Assembly: GCF_000090795.2 (NCBI RefSeq)
Contig: NW_003546264.1
Span: forward strand, 365,274-429,273
Source of the DNA: Amphimedon queenslandica
Lineage: Eukaryota; Porifera; Demospongiae; Haplosclerida; Niphatidae
Length of the DNA stretch: 64,000 bases
Direction: 5' to 3'
Under the pieces are notes generated by a model. It did not search any database, had not been told where the DNA came from, and was given only the letters and a program-made list of their open reading frames with translations. This document shows positions 23,500-39,677 of the stretch, piece by piece (within the stretch, counting starts at the first letter, position 1; each line of letters opens with the position of its first letter). The position numbers were made by a program, and so were the translations under genes.

Positions 23500-26400
23500 C
23501 TACTGTATAACAATGGCCAGGACTGTTAACAGTAGAACTGTCATGAAAGCAAATGTAGCAGTGACACCACTTGAAGTTGGAGGCACTACAGGAAAAAAGA
23601 AATAAAATTAGTCACACCAAGTCATCAGTGATAATACAGCTCTTATTACCATTAGTAGTTGGAGTACTAGTAGTTGGTGTACTAGTACTGTTGTTTCCTC
23701 CGGTGTTGTTAGTATTATTATTATTATTGATGTTTGCATCAATCTCAGCTTCGCTGGCCAGCAGTATAAACTGATAAGACGTTGGAAGAGATGCTTCAGT
23801 AGTCTCCCTACGACTTCTGATAGTTGTGCCAATGGATCTATTGATAGCAGCAGTCATGTTAGTAGAGGCATTGTAGCAATCACACTGAGATCCATTGGTT
23901 AGTGCTGCAAGGACTAGCTCAATATTACCACCAGAAGTTAGTACTGGTTCCACAGAGCAGCTACAAGAATAAAGAATTGATATAATGGAGCAAAGGGCTA
24001 AAAGCAATGTGCAAAGTGAAATATTAAGAATAATAATCACTGAAATAAATATGTTCAGAACTACTCTACTACATTTTATGTTACTGACCGTCCAGATAAA
24101 TTATAAAAAACGTCTTCTGAGGCTCCCAGTTGCCCCATCAACCCGTCCAGTGTCTCAAGGTCAGGGTCCAGGGAGCTGGCCTCACTGATACCATTCCTAT
24201 CCAGTAGTGCTAGTACAGCTCCACCTATTAACAGATCACATGACTATCACATGATCAACAGTCCCTTACCACACAATGGACAGCATCCAACTGCGGGCCT
24301 TATCAGACACTTGCAATTGTCGGAATTAAATCGACAGCGGCCATTTGCAATAACTTGGTCACAGACATCGCTAGCTGTCATGTTTTCATCGTCAATGCAA
24401 GTTCCTTTGTAGTCCATTCGGGCATTGTCTGATCTCGTACGCAACTCACATATATTCTCATAAGTCTCACCATCAGTCCCACAAACCTATGGAGTTAAAA
24501 CAGAATTAGAAATATGCATGAATATTTACTTACACTTCCTCCTTTACATCTTGAGGCATTACAGTGCCCAGCGTGAAGTACTTGTACATCATTGGAGGTC
24601 TGTAGCATGTGACATATTGATGCATATGTGTTTCCATCAGTCCCACATATTGAAGTATCATCAGGATCAACATCACCATTACCAATACCATCTCCATCAG
24701 TATCTGAGTCATCATCGTCATCAGTGCTATTGGTCACAGTGGTATTTGAGCAATCAAGATCTGTCACATTAACTGGAAGAGAATTAGTGGATAAAATGAT
24801 ACAAATATAAGATACATATATTTTAGCAATTACTCAAAATACTCAACAAACAAATTGTACTATTTTCTCTCTTTTTCTCTCTCGTCTGCTGCATAGGACA
24901 GTACTATACTTACTGCAGTATCTCAGTGTATCTGGTTTGCAGCCAGTATTTAGATTAAGACAAGACACTCCTCCTCTCCTTAAGCATATCTCACCGGATG
25001 AACACGGAAACCTTAAGCAAGGATTCTACACAAGTGATAAAAAGAGCTAAATGTAGCTATTTTGTTGTTGGCTCCCGTTAAAACCAAAAAAGTGATCAAG
25101 CCACTTATTGATACTTTGCACTGTTTAGCACTTACACTCTTGGCACAGCCACCTTCTACAAGATCAACAGAGGCTACTCCAGCACAATACACAGCTGTGC
25201 AACGGTTGATGTACGTCTTTCCATTAGGACCACAGACTTTGTCAACTTTCTCATAGCGACACTTGGTACAGTTGCTCATCTGTCTTCCGGTCATATTGCC
25301 ACAATTCCTTTGAGTACACAACGGATCACCATACCTACACTTACACCTAAAGAACAAGATTGAGCATTACGTACAAGGTGGTATTGTTCAATTACCAGTT
25401 GCACTCTATTCTGGTTGATCTACCATTAGCAATGCTAGTACCGTCATCTAAAGTACAATTATTCTTTGCACTACAGCCAGTGCAGTTACTCCTAGTCTTA
25501 CAATACATTGTACCAAAGAGACATATGCACTTTTTACATGAGCACGGATCAATGTCATGCTTTCCATGGCTCACAATGAAACGACGTCCATCTCTAGTGA
25601 CACTACATATCCCATATACTTAAAAAGGGAATAAAATTCAAGATCTATTGGAAATATTAGTTTTTACCACTTGTAGTGCACTTAGGTTTCTTCCTCTCAT
25701 TCTCTTCCTTGTTTCCAGTGGTACTGAATGTTGTTTTGGTGTTATTCAGTCTTGTTCCATTGATAGGGAAGACACATATGCAGCTCATCCTAATGTTCCT
25801 GGTTTTACAGTATCTAGGCTTGAAATAACCATTGTTGTCACACTCATTAGAACTTTTCCCTCTCTGACTGAAGCATACTCCTATTAACATAAGACAATGG
25901 ATAAACAATGGGTATTATGATCCTTGCATTATATGCATGACATGTGGTATTAGTTGATTAAAAATTGCTATTTCTATATTGTCACAATGTAAGTGAATAT
26001 TAATGACACTACTTATCAAATGACAAGGTAACACAATGCAGTTCTCGTGTACTTACCAGTTACATTTTTCTTTTCACATTTCCCTTCACTCCCATCTCCT
26101 TTCTTCCTGCAGTAGTAGCCGTTTTGACACTCTTTCTTTGCCTTGTTTATCATTCTTGAGACCTTACGAGATAAAGCTCCAGCAAATAACATACTAACAT
26201 GTTTCCTCTCTTCCTTTTCGATGTTTTCTTCTTCTTGAGAGCTTGCTAGCTTAAGTATGAACTCAGGAATTGATATATCATCATTAACGTTATCATCATC
26301 ATCTCTGTCATTACTCTCTTCTTCTCTTTTACAAGTATCATTAGCTCCCAGCTCTGAAAAAAAAGCAAATGCATTGAATTGGTACATGTGTATGTGTATG

Positions 26401-27302
26401 TGACTTTAATTTATCTGGATGCTTATGTTTTGTTTCTAATAATATATTTGGTTATGAAAGTTTATATATTTTATGATCAAATGAGTAATGACATACTTGG
26501 CCTGCATGTTCCCCAACCATAGCCACGAGTGACATATTCTTCATCACTACCACATCTTCTTGGAGTGTTTGGGTTACCTCCTCCTGTTGTGTCTATCATG
26601 ATTGAGTATTACGAGTACAATGGACATAATTATTATCTCTTACTGCTTGCGTTGCAGTTTGGTTTACATTTCAAGCAGAATTTATCTTTGGTGATACAGT
26701 GACGACTTCCACAGCCTCTAATGGCATCAGAAATACGTGTGTAGTTGCAGTTCACTGAACATAATAAAGAAACTATTTAAAATATTTGGTGGATTAAAAC
26801 TAACATTGCTTGCATGAGCACAGTTTGCATACTCCATTGGTAGCGTAGCCATATTTACAATTCAGCCTGCAGGGTTGCTGGGGACCACATGCCTCAACTA
26901 AAATGATAGTAATTGTAAGTATTAAATATGTTACTCACGATTTATGCAGTAGGTGGCGTTTTGAGTGCCATTTCTAAAAGAATTGGTCATTTCCAGTTTC
27001 CTCCCAGTTGTAGTGTTTACACAATGGCAATACTTATTCCTGCACTGGAGCCTACTGTAACTCCCATCATCTTCACAGCTTATGTACTTGTAGAATCTCC
27101 TTGCCGCCTGACAAGAGAGATCTCTCTTACCTGTAGGAGAATCAAGAATATACAAATGAATGAAGTGTTTATTATCAGTACCAAATCCAAAGGCATTAGT
27201 ATTCTGCAGGGCAAGGACAGTCAACAAGAAAACTAAAGCTAAAATGAAGACAATCATTAACAGCAAAAAACTTTCTTAAGACTAACCAAAAGTTTTCAAC
27301 AT
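23500..27302 (-). CDS. RECK-like GPI-anchored Kazal protein, copy A
   Basis: Many short exons. Order from the start: signal peptide (MLKTFALVFLLTVLALQ); thyroglobulin type-1-like domain (27130-26940, core QCRNKYCHCV); antistasin-like repeat (26897-26810, GVCKLCSCKQ); Cys-rich modules; acidic linker (26355-26060); two further Cys-rich modules (25880-25400); Kazal 1 (about 25350-25130, CGPNGKTYINRC); NPCLRFPCSSG module; Asp-rich DTDGDGIGNGD calcium-loop-like stretch joined to Kazal 2 (CGTDGNTYASIC, about 24650); Kazal 3 (CGTDGETYENIC) followed by GCCPLCGKGGAVLALLDRNG; a Ser/Thr/Asn-rich stalk; and a hydrophobic C-terminus without charged tail (TATFAFMTVLLLTVLAIVIQ), typical of GPI attachment. 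Kazal 3 with CCPLC and a LLD-type helix matches the C-terminal half of RECK, a membrane-anchored metalloprotease and Wnt7 regulator. The thyroglobulin and antistasin front end is not part of vertebrate RECK. Stop TAG at 23500-23502. RECK relationship is inference from domain order. Confidence 0.78.
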
Positions 27303-27551
27303 GATTTTCTCTCTCTCTTCCAAAATGAGTGTCCTGCAAACTGCAGCTATTTTTATTCCTGTACTCTGCGTGGGTGTATGTGTACGTGTGCAAGCTTCAG
27401 CCCCACCCACTACAATTATTTTATTTTTTATTATTTTGCTAAAATTATTTTAATTTTTATTATTAGCAAAAAACGACAAAAAGGAAACTACAAACAAAAT
27501 ACATTTATGAAGCAAATAAAAATGATCAAAGTTTTTCATGCCACCAGCCCA

Positions 27552-28653
27552 CTATATAACAATGGCCAGCACTGTTAACAGTAGAACTGTCATGAAAGCA
27601 AATGTAGCAGTGACACCACTTGAAGTTGGAGTTGCTGTAGTACCAGTACCTTCAGTACCAGGACCTCCAGTACTAGTTTCAAGCTGAGCTTCACTGGCCC
27701 CCAGTATATACTGATAAGATGGAGAGAGAGAAGTATCTGTGTTTGTAGTGGCCTGTCTGCGTTTCCTGGATTGTTCTTCAACTGAGCGATTAATGGCTAT
27801 GGTTATATTAGTTGCAACACGATGGCAATAGCATCTATCATTAGATCTATTGCTCATTGAACTTATTGCAAGCTCAATGTTACCAGCAGTAGTTAAACTT
27901 GATTCTACTGAGCAACTACAGAAAAAACACACGACATGAAAGTATCAATTTAAAATATACTCTGACACTAACCGTCCAGCTGTTACATTTAAAAACAATT
28001 CATCCGACACAATTTGTCTGACATAGCCATCCAGTGTCTCAAGGTCTGGGTCTAAAGAGCTTGCATTACTGATACCTTCTATATCCAGTAGTGCTAGTAT
28101 AGCTCCACCTATTAACAGATCACATGACTATCACATGATCACTAGTCCCTTACCACACACAGGACAGCATCCAACTGTAGGACGGACCAGACAAGGACAG
28201 TTACTGGTATTAAAACGACAGCGTCCACTTGAAATGACACGTTCACATACTCCATCAGGTGTTTCATCACTATCATCAACACAGGCTCCTCTATAATCAA
28301 ACCTTGCATTATTTGATTGGGTACGCAATTCACAAATATTCTCATACGTCACTCCATCAGTACCACAAACCTACATAATTTAATAAAGTTACATCACGTA
28401 TGTTTGCAAACAATAGATTGTTCTTTATTGAATATCAATATCCATAATTGGAGTGATGTCAATAAAACAATTACTTACTCGTCCTCCTTTACATCTTAAA
28501 GCATTACAGTGTCCAGCATGAAGTATTGTAACATTAACAGTGCTCTGTACCATGTGACATATTGATGCATATGTGTTTCCATCAGTCCCACATATTGAAG
28601 TATCATCAGGATCAACATCACCATTACCAATACCATCTCCATCAGTATCTGAG

Positions 28654-28686
<33 letters not shown>

Positions 28687-30022
28687 CTAACTGCTGTTTC
28701 ATTAGTACAAGATAAATCTGTCACATTAACTACAAAAAAAGATCGCAAACTTTCCATTTATTGATTCATTTTCTTACTGCAGTGCCTTAGTGTGTCTGGT
28801 CTACAGCCTGTATTACGAGCCAGACAGGACACTCCTCCTCTTTTTAAACAGACCTGACCAGGATCACATGGAAATCTGATGCAAGGATTCTATTAGACAT
28901 AAAAGGAATTGATTTGTTTGTTAAGGATGTCTTTGCAAGATAAAATCAACTTACTGTCCTTGGACACGGTCCATCAATGAGATCAACAGAAGCTATCCCA
29001 GCACAATATATGGCAGTGCAGCTGTTGATGTATGTCTTTCCATTTGGACCACAGACTCTACTGACTCCTTCTGATCTACATCTAGTGCAATTGGTGTCAG
29101 TAGTAGCTGTTGTATTGCAATCTCTATCAGTGCAATAAAGATTACCATATCTACATGAACACCTATTGAAATAGAATATTAATAACCTAGCTTCCAATAT
29201 TTTCTTATACTCACCTGTTACAGTCTACCCTAGCTGATTGTCCATGCCTTATGACAGTATCATTAGGCAGTGTGCATGTCTTAGTTGAGTCACATCTTCT
29301 GCAGTTTCTTCTTGTCCTGCAGTACAGTGTACCAAAGTAGCAGACACATGTTCTGCACATGCAAGGATTCGTGTCACGCTCTCCATGTTTCATCGAAAAC
29401 CTTCTGCCACCTCTTGTAACTCTACAAGTACCATACACTGCGAAAAGAGTACATTCAATGCTACATAATACAAAGTATAATCTTTATACCTCTTTCACTA
29501 CATTTTGGTTTCCTATTTTCATTCTCCTCCTCATTCCCAGTGTCTTCAAAAGTGGTGCGAGTATCAGCCAGTCTAGTTCCATTGCTAGGAATGACACACA
29601 CACATATAATCCTCCTCCTGTTATTAACAGTCACTACTCTACAGTAGCGTGGTTTGTAGTATCCATTACTGTCACATTCCCCTGATGCATTGTTACTATT
29701 CCTGTAGCAAACACCTATGAATAAATATTTTAATGTTATGTTAATTCTGAGGGCCATATTCTACTAACCATCTGTATTTTGCTGTTCACATCTTCCTCTA
29801 CTATCATCACGTACTTTCCTACAATAATATCCATCACTGCACTGGTTGATGTATCTGTTAATCTTCCTTGATGCCCTGCGTGATGATGATCCAGTGACTA
29901 TACGACTGACTCTGTCGTCTTCATCCTTTTCCATCATGTCTTCTTCCATTGAGCTTGCCAGCTCTAATTGTGCAACAGGTATGTCATCAGAAACAAAGTC
30001 ATCATCATCATCATCGTCATCG

Positions 30023-30074
<52 letters not shown>

Positions 30075-31124
30075 AAACATCATCATCATCATCATCATCC
30101 TCTTCTTCTCTGACACAAGTGTCATTACCGCTTAATTCTTGTTAACGATGAAAAGAGGATCACAATAAGTCAATGAATTGATACAAATGTATACGTGTAT
30201 ACTAACAGCTAAAAATAGAATGGCTATTTTTAGCAAAGATCATGCAATGCTTACACTTTATTTGTTTATATTTACAAGTTTACATGCATTATAATATACT
30301 TGACAGTTATCTATTATAATAAAGACTGACTTGGCCTGCATGTTCCCCAACCATAGCCACGTCTAACATATTCTTCATCACTACCACATCTTGTTGGAGC
30401 ATTTGGGCCTGTTGTTTCTATTGAATATGCATATGTATAACTATAAAAATGGACATCTCTTACGGTCACAGTTTGTTCTACATTTTAAGCAAAAATTATC
30501 TATTGTGATGCAGCGAATGCTTCCACAGCCTCTGATAGCATCAGAAATACGTGTGTAGTTGCAGTTCACTGGACGTAATAAAGAAACTATTTAAAATATT
30601 TGGTGGATTAAAACTAACATTGCTTGCATGAGCACAGTTTGCAAACTCCATTGGTAGCGTAGCCATATTTACAGTTCAGCCTGCAGGGTTGCTGGGGACC
30701 ACATGCCTCAACTAAAATGATATTAAATGTAGGTATTGATTGTGTTACTCACGCTTCATGCAGTAAGTGGCATTTTGTGTGCCATTTTTAAAAGACTCAG
30801 TCAATTCTAGTCTCTCTCCTGTTGTAGTGTTTACACAATGGCAGTATTTATTCCTGCACTGGATTCTGCTGTAACTTCCATCATCCTCACAGCTTATGTA
30901 CTCATAGAATCTCCTCGCCCTCTCACAAGAGACGACTCTCACATTACCTGTAGTAAAGTAACCGAAAAATAATCACTAATAATAAAAGCTTAGAAGCTTA
31001 CCAAATCTATTGGCATCAGCAAGCTGGAGCGCAATAACAGTTAGGAAGAAAGCTAAAGCTAAAACAGAGAGAATATTAAAAGCAAAAGACTTGCTTGTGA
31101 CTAACCGAAAGCGGCTTTTGGCAT
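27552..31124 (-). CDS. RECK-like GPI-anchored Kazal protein, copy B
   Basis: Same architecture as copy A, 249 bp upstream of A's start. Signal peptide ALAFFLTVIALQLADA after MPKAAF; thyroglobulin type-1-like (30945-30750, QCRNKYCHCV); antistasin-like (30712-30622); Cys-rich (30570-30330); acidic linker (30135-29765), which contains a run of roughly 30 Asp codons; Cys-rich modules (29715-29215); Kazal 1 (29160-28960, CGPNGKTYINSC); NPC module (about 28890-28775); acidic calcium-loop-like stretch plus Kazal 2 (28730-28480); Kazal 3 (28370-28150, CCPVCGK); stalk domain (27920-27640); GPI-type tail ending VLLLTVLAIVI. The 5' half is closest to copy A and the 3' two-thirds closest to copy C. Stop TAG at 27552-27554. 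Confidence 0.78.
29995..30106 (-). repeat. (ATC)n microsatellite coding for poly-Asp in copy B
   Basis: Nearly pure TCA/ATC repeat read on the minus strand as GAT Asp codons, with a few GAC. It lengthens the acidic linker of copy B far beyond that of copy A. Confidence 0.85.
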
Positions 31125-31515
31125 GATTTCCTTCTCTCTTCCAAAAAATGATCCAGCCTCCCAAACCGCATCTTTTATTTTCAATGCAAGAAACCATAGA
31201 TATTAATGACAACTTAATAACTCTTAATTAGGTAAGAAATGTTAATAAAAAGGAACTACAGAACAACCATAGATATTAGAGACTACGTAACCGGGATAGG
31301 CAACGGAATCACGTGATCCATTACATTGTGTATAATCGGGCCGATACAGTCCTTGTCTTCCGCCATGTTTCCAATCCCGTATACGTAGTCTCTAATATCT
31401 ATGATTGAACACACTACTCATTAAAGCAAATAAAAATGAGTAATCAAAGCAAATAAAACTGAATAATCAAAGCAAATAAAAATAATCAAAGTTTTCCGCG
31501 CAACCATGCAGCCCA
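31125..31515. other. Intergenic region between copies B and C
   Basis: Holds the inverted-repeat element at 31268-31403 and a direct repeat of AGCAAATAAAA-type units near 31425-31480. No exon seen. Confidence 0.6.
31268..31403. mobile_element. 136-bp MITE-like element with ~30-bp terminal inverted repeats
   Basis: Left end CATAGATATTAGAGACTACG; the right end is its inverse complement (CGTAGTCTCTAATATCTATG). The arms match over about 30 bp with two or three differences. The interior is about 75 bp, non-coding and less AT-rich than its surroundings. A partial left end (CCATAGATATTAATGACAAC) also lies at about 31194. No convincing target-site duplication could be fixed by eye. Confidence 0.7.
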
Positions 31516-34500
31516 CTATATAACAATGGCCAGGACTGTTAACAGAAGAACTGTCATGAAAGCAAATGTAGCAGTGACACCACTTGAAGTTGGAGTTGCT
31601 GTAGTACCAGTACTTTCAGTACCAGGACCTCCAGTACTAGTTTCAAGTTGAGCTTCACTGGCCCCCAGGATATACTGGTAAGATGGCGAGAGAGAAGTAT
31701 CTGTGTTTGTAGTGGCCTGTCTACGTTTCCTGGATTGCTCTTCAACTGAGCGATTGATGGCTATGGTTATATTAGTTGCAACATGATGGCAATAGCATCT
31801 ATCATTAGATCTATTGCTCAATGAACTTATTGCAAGCTCAATGTTACCAGCAGTAGTTAAACTTGATTCTACTGAGCAACTACAGAAAAAACACACAACA
31901 TGAAAATATTAATTTAAAATATATTCTGATACTAACCGTCCAGCTGTTACATTTAGAAACAATTCATCCGACACAATTTGTCTGACATAGCCATCCAGTG
32001 TCTCAAGGTCTGGGTCTAATAAACTTGCATTACTGATACCTTCTCTATCCAGTAGTGCTAGTATAGCTCCACCTATTAATGGATCACATGACTATCACAT
32101 GATCACTAGTCTCTTACCACACAACGGACAGCATCCAACTGTAGGACGGACTAGGCAAGGACAGTTACTGGTATTAAAACGACAGCGTCCACTTGAAATG
32201 ACACGCTGACACATTTGACCAGCTGTTTCATCACTGTCATCAACACAGGCCCCTCTATAATCAAACCTTGCATTATTTGATTGGGTACGCAATTCACAAA
32301 TATTCTCATACGTCACTCCATCAGTACCACAAACCTACATAATTTAATAAGTTGCATTATGCATGTTTGCATACAATAGACTGCTCTTTATTAAATATCA
32401 ATATCTATAAATGGAGTGATGTCAATAAAACAATTACTTACTTGTCCTCCTTTACATCTTGAAGCATTACAGTGTCCAGCATAAAGTATGGTCACATTAA
32501 CAGTGCTCTGTAGCATGTGACATATTGATGCATATGTGTTTCCATCAGTCCCACATATTGAAGTATCATCAGGATCAACATCACCATTACCAATACCATC
32601 TCCATCAGTATCTGAGTCATCATCATCATCATCATCAGTACTTGTCCTTGTTGCTGTTTCATTAGTACAGGATAAATCTTCCACACTAACTAAAAAAGGA
32701 GAAAATCTCAACTATTTATTTTTTTATTTATTTATTTTCTTACTGCAGTGCCTTAGTGTGTCTGGTCTACAGCCAGTGTCACGGCTCAGACAAGACACTC
32801 CTCCTCTTTTTAAACAAACCTGACCAGAATCACATGGAAATCTGATGCAAGGATTCTGATAGACATAAAAGGAAGTGATTTGTGTGTTAAGGATGTCTTT
32901 GTAAGGTAAAATCAACTTACTGTCCTTGGACACGGTCCATCAATGAGATCAACAGAAGCTATCCCAGCACAATATATGGCAGTGCAGCTGTTGATGTATG
33001 TCTTTCCATTTGGACCACAGACTCTACTGACCCCTTCTGATCTACATCTAGTGCAATTGGTTTCAGTAGTAACTGTTGTATTGCAATCTCTATCAGTGCA
33101 ATAAAGATTACCATATCTACATGAACACCTATTGAAATAGAATATTAATAACCTAGCTTCCAATATTTTCTTATACTCACCTGTTACAGTCTACCCTAGC
33201 TGATTGTCCATGCCTTATGACAGTATTATTAGGCAGTGTGCATGTCTTAGTTAAGTCACATCTTCTGCAGTTTCTTCTTGTCCTGCAGTACAGTGTACCA
33301 AAGTAGCAGACACATGTTCTGCACATGCAAGGATTCGTGTCATGCTCTCCATGTTTTACCAAAAACCTTCTTCCACCTCTTGTAACTCTACAAGTACCAT
33401 ACACTGCGAAAAGAGTACCACACATACAAAGTAGTTATTGTATTTACCTCTTTCCCTGCATCTTGGTTTCCTATTTTCATTCTCCTCCTCATTCCCAGTG
33501 TCTTCAAAAGTGGTGCGAGTATCATTCAGTCTAGTTCCATTGCTAGGAATGACACACACACATATAATCCTTCTCCTGTTATTAACAGTCACTACTCTAC
33601 AGTAGCGTGGTTTGTAGTATCCATTACTGTCACATTCCTCTGGTGTATTGCTATTCTTGTAGCAAATGCCTATAAAATTGTGTTTAATAAGCATGAAAGT
33701 TCTTTCTTATCTATACCATTTGTATTCTGTTGATAGCATCTTCCTCTACTACCATCCCTTATTTTCCTACAATAGTATCCATTACGGCACCGATTGATGT
33801 ATCTGTTAATCTTTCTTGATGCCCTGCGTGATGATGATCCAGTGAATATGCGACTGATTTTGTCATCTTCATCCTTTTCCATCATGTCTTCTTCGGTTGA
33901 GCTTGCCAGCTCTAACTCAACAGGAGGTATGTCATCGGAAACATAATCGTCTTCATCACCGTCTTGATTACTACCATCATGATCATTATCATGATCATCA
34001 TCACGATCATCATCTTGTTCATGATCATCATCATAATCATCATCATCATCATTGTCATCATCTCTCACACAAGTATCATTCCTCCTCAGTTCTATTACAT
34101 AAAAGAAAGTGACACATTTATAAATGAAACATAATACTAGCTATTGTCTTACTTGGCCTGCAGGCTCCCCTACCAAATCCATACCTCACATATTCTTCAT
34201 CACTCCCACAACTCGTTGGTATAGTAATGTCTAAATTGAATTGATAGTTTACATGCATCAATAATGGTATTTCCTTACTTGTTGAATTACATCCTTGTAT
34301 GCACGAGATGCAAATACCATTATAGGTAACACAACCAACTCCGCATCTCTTGATGGCAGTTTTAATACTGGTATAGTCACACCTGACTGTGCATGTGAAG
34401 ATCATGTGAATGATTGTTTTATGTAGGGTAATGACATTAAAGCCAACAATGGAAGGAATTATATAATTAAGATAAGATTAATTTAGACAGCAATTTGTTA

Positions 34501-35089
34501 TAACACGAGTTAATTTGATCTATATATATACCTTGTTTGCAGGAGCACTGTCTGCAGCCTTGATCATCAGTAGTGTACCCTCTCAGACAAAACAACTTGC
34601 AATTCCATGGGCCACATGCTATCACTAAAAAAACATTAATAAAGGATATTAACTTTCTTTCTGATGAACAGGATCTGTGATTGTTATTTTAGCAGTTTCA
34701 TCAAAAATTATTTATTTACATTTTTTGCAGTAATTGCTTGGCTTGGAGCCGACCCGGAAAGAAAGAGAGCCAGAGATTGGTACACGAGTGGTGCCATTCA
34801 CACAAGAGCAGTAGTTATTCCTGCACTGTGTAATGTTATAGCTACCATCAGGCAAGCAGCTAATATGTCTGTTGAATCTTCTTGCAGTTTTACAAGAAAT
34901 CACTCTCCCTATGATAACTAGTGATTAGTGATGCTAGTGTAGCTGCTTACCATCAAAATCAATAGCATTCACAGCTTGCTGTGTTATTAAAACCAGAAAT
35001 AAGAAATCTAGAATATATTAAATAATTAAAAATATCAAAAAAGTAATAGTTTTATGCATAAATCTACACTTACAAAAAGCTTTCAGCAT
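31516..35089 (-). CDS. RECK-like GPI-anchored Kazal protein, copy C
   Basis: Signal peptide with FLFLVLITQQAVNA after MLKAFY; thyroglobulin type-1-like domain (34905-34718, QCRNNYCSCV); antistasin-like repeat (about 34621-34535), more diverged than in A and B; Cys-rich modules (34390-34155, CGSDEEYVRYGFGRGACRP); acidic, His-containing linker (34095-33715); Cys-rich modules (33670-33180); Kazal 1 (33125-32930); NPC module (32855-32740); acidic stretch plus Kazal 2 (32690-32445); Kazal 3 (32335-32115, CCPLCGK); stalk with RKRRQATTNTDTS (a possible basic cleavage site) and GPI-type tail. From Kazal 1 to the end it is almost identical to copy B, introns included, at an offset of about 3,965 bp. 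It is divergently transcribed from CDC45 with 178 bp between start codons. Stop TAG at 31516-31518. Confidence 0.78.
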
Positions 35090-35267
35090 TTTTGCAATTC
35101 TTTCCTCTTGCTTTAAGCTGGAGGCAAGAAAGGTTAAAGCTGCAAGGGAGCATTCTCCAGTGGTTTATGTACTGGAGTTCAACCAGGAACCAGCCACACC
35201 TTCTAATCTTAACGGGTGTGGCTGTGTAGGCGTGGTCTTATTTTTAAAGGCGGCAAATCGAGGGAGA
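35090..35267. promoter_or_regulatory. Divergent promoter region, RECK-like copy C / CDC45
   Basis: Only 178 bp lie between the two start codons. It contains GGGTGTGGC and GGCGTGGTC near 35215-35240, the same CACCC/KLF-like box seen at other starts in the window. Promoter role is inferred. Confidence 0.45.
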
Positions 35268-39534
<4,267 letters not shown>

Positions 39535-39677
39535 TATTATTATTATTTTATTTATTATTTTTTAACTCCAAAAACAGTGAAGACAAGTATTTCAATAAAT
39601 ATTTATAACAGTATTGTAATTAATTATTTATGGGCGTGGTCTGAAATAAAATGGTGGCTCACAAGTGGCTTTGAAAG

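Noticed and set aside
28573-28764. Plus-strand Ser-rich open frame (also near 24628 and 32536)
   Set aside because: Antisense shadow of the Asp-rich exon of the RECK-like genes; GAT codons read as ATC/TCA.
30000-30110. Possible CRISPR-like or short tandem repeat array
   Set aside because: It is a simple trinucleotide microsatellite inside an exon, with no spacers.
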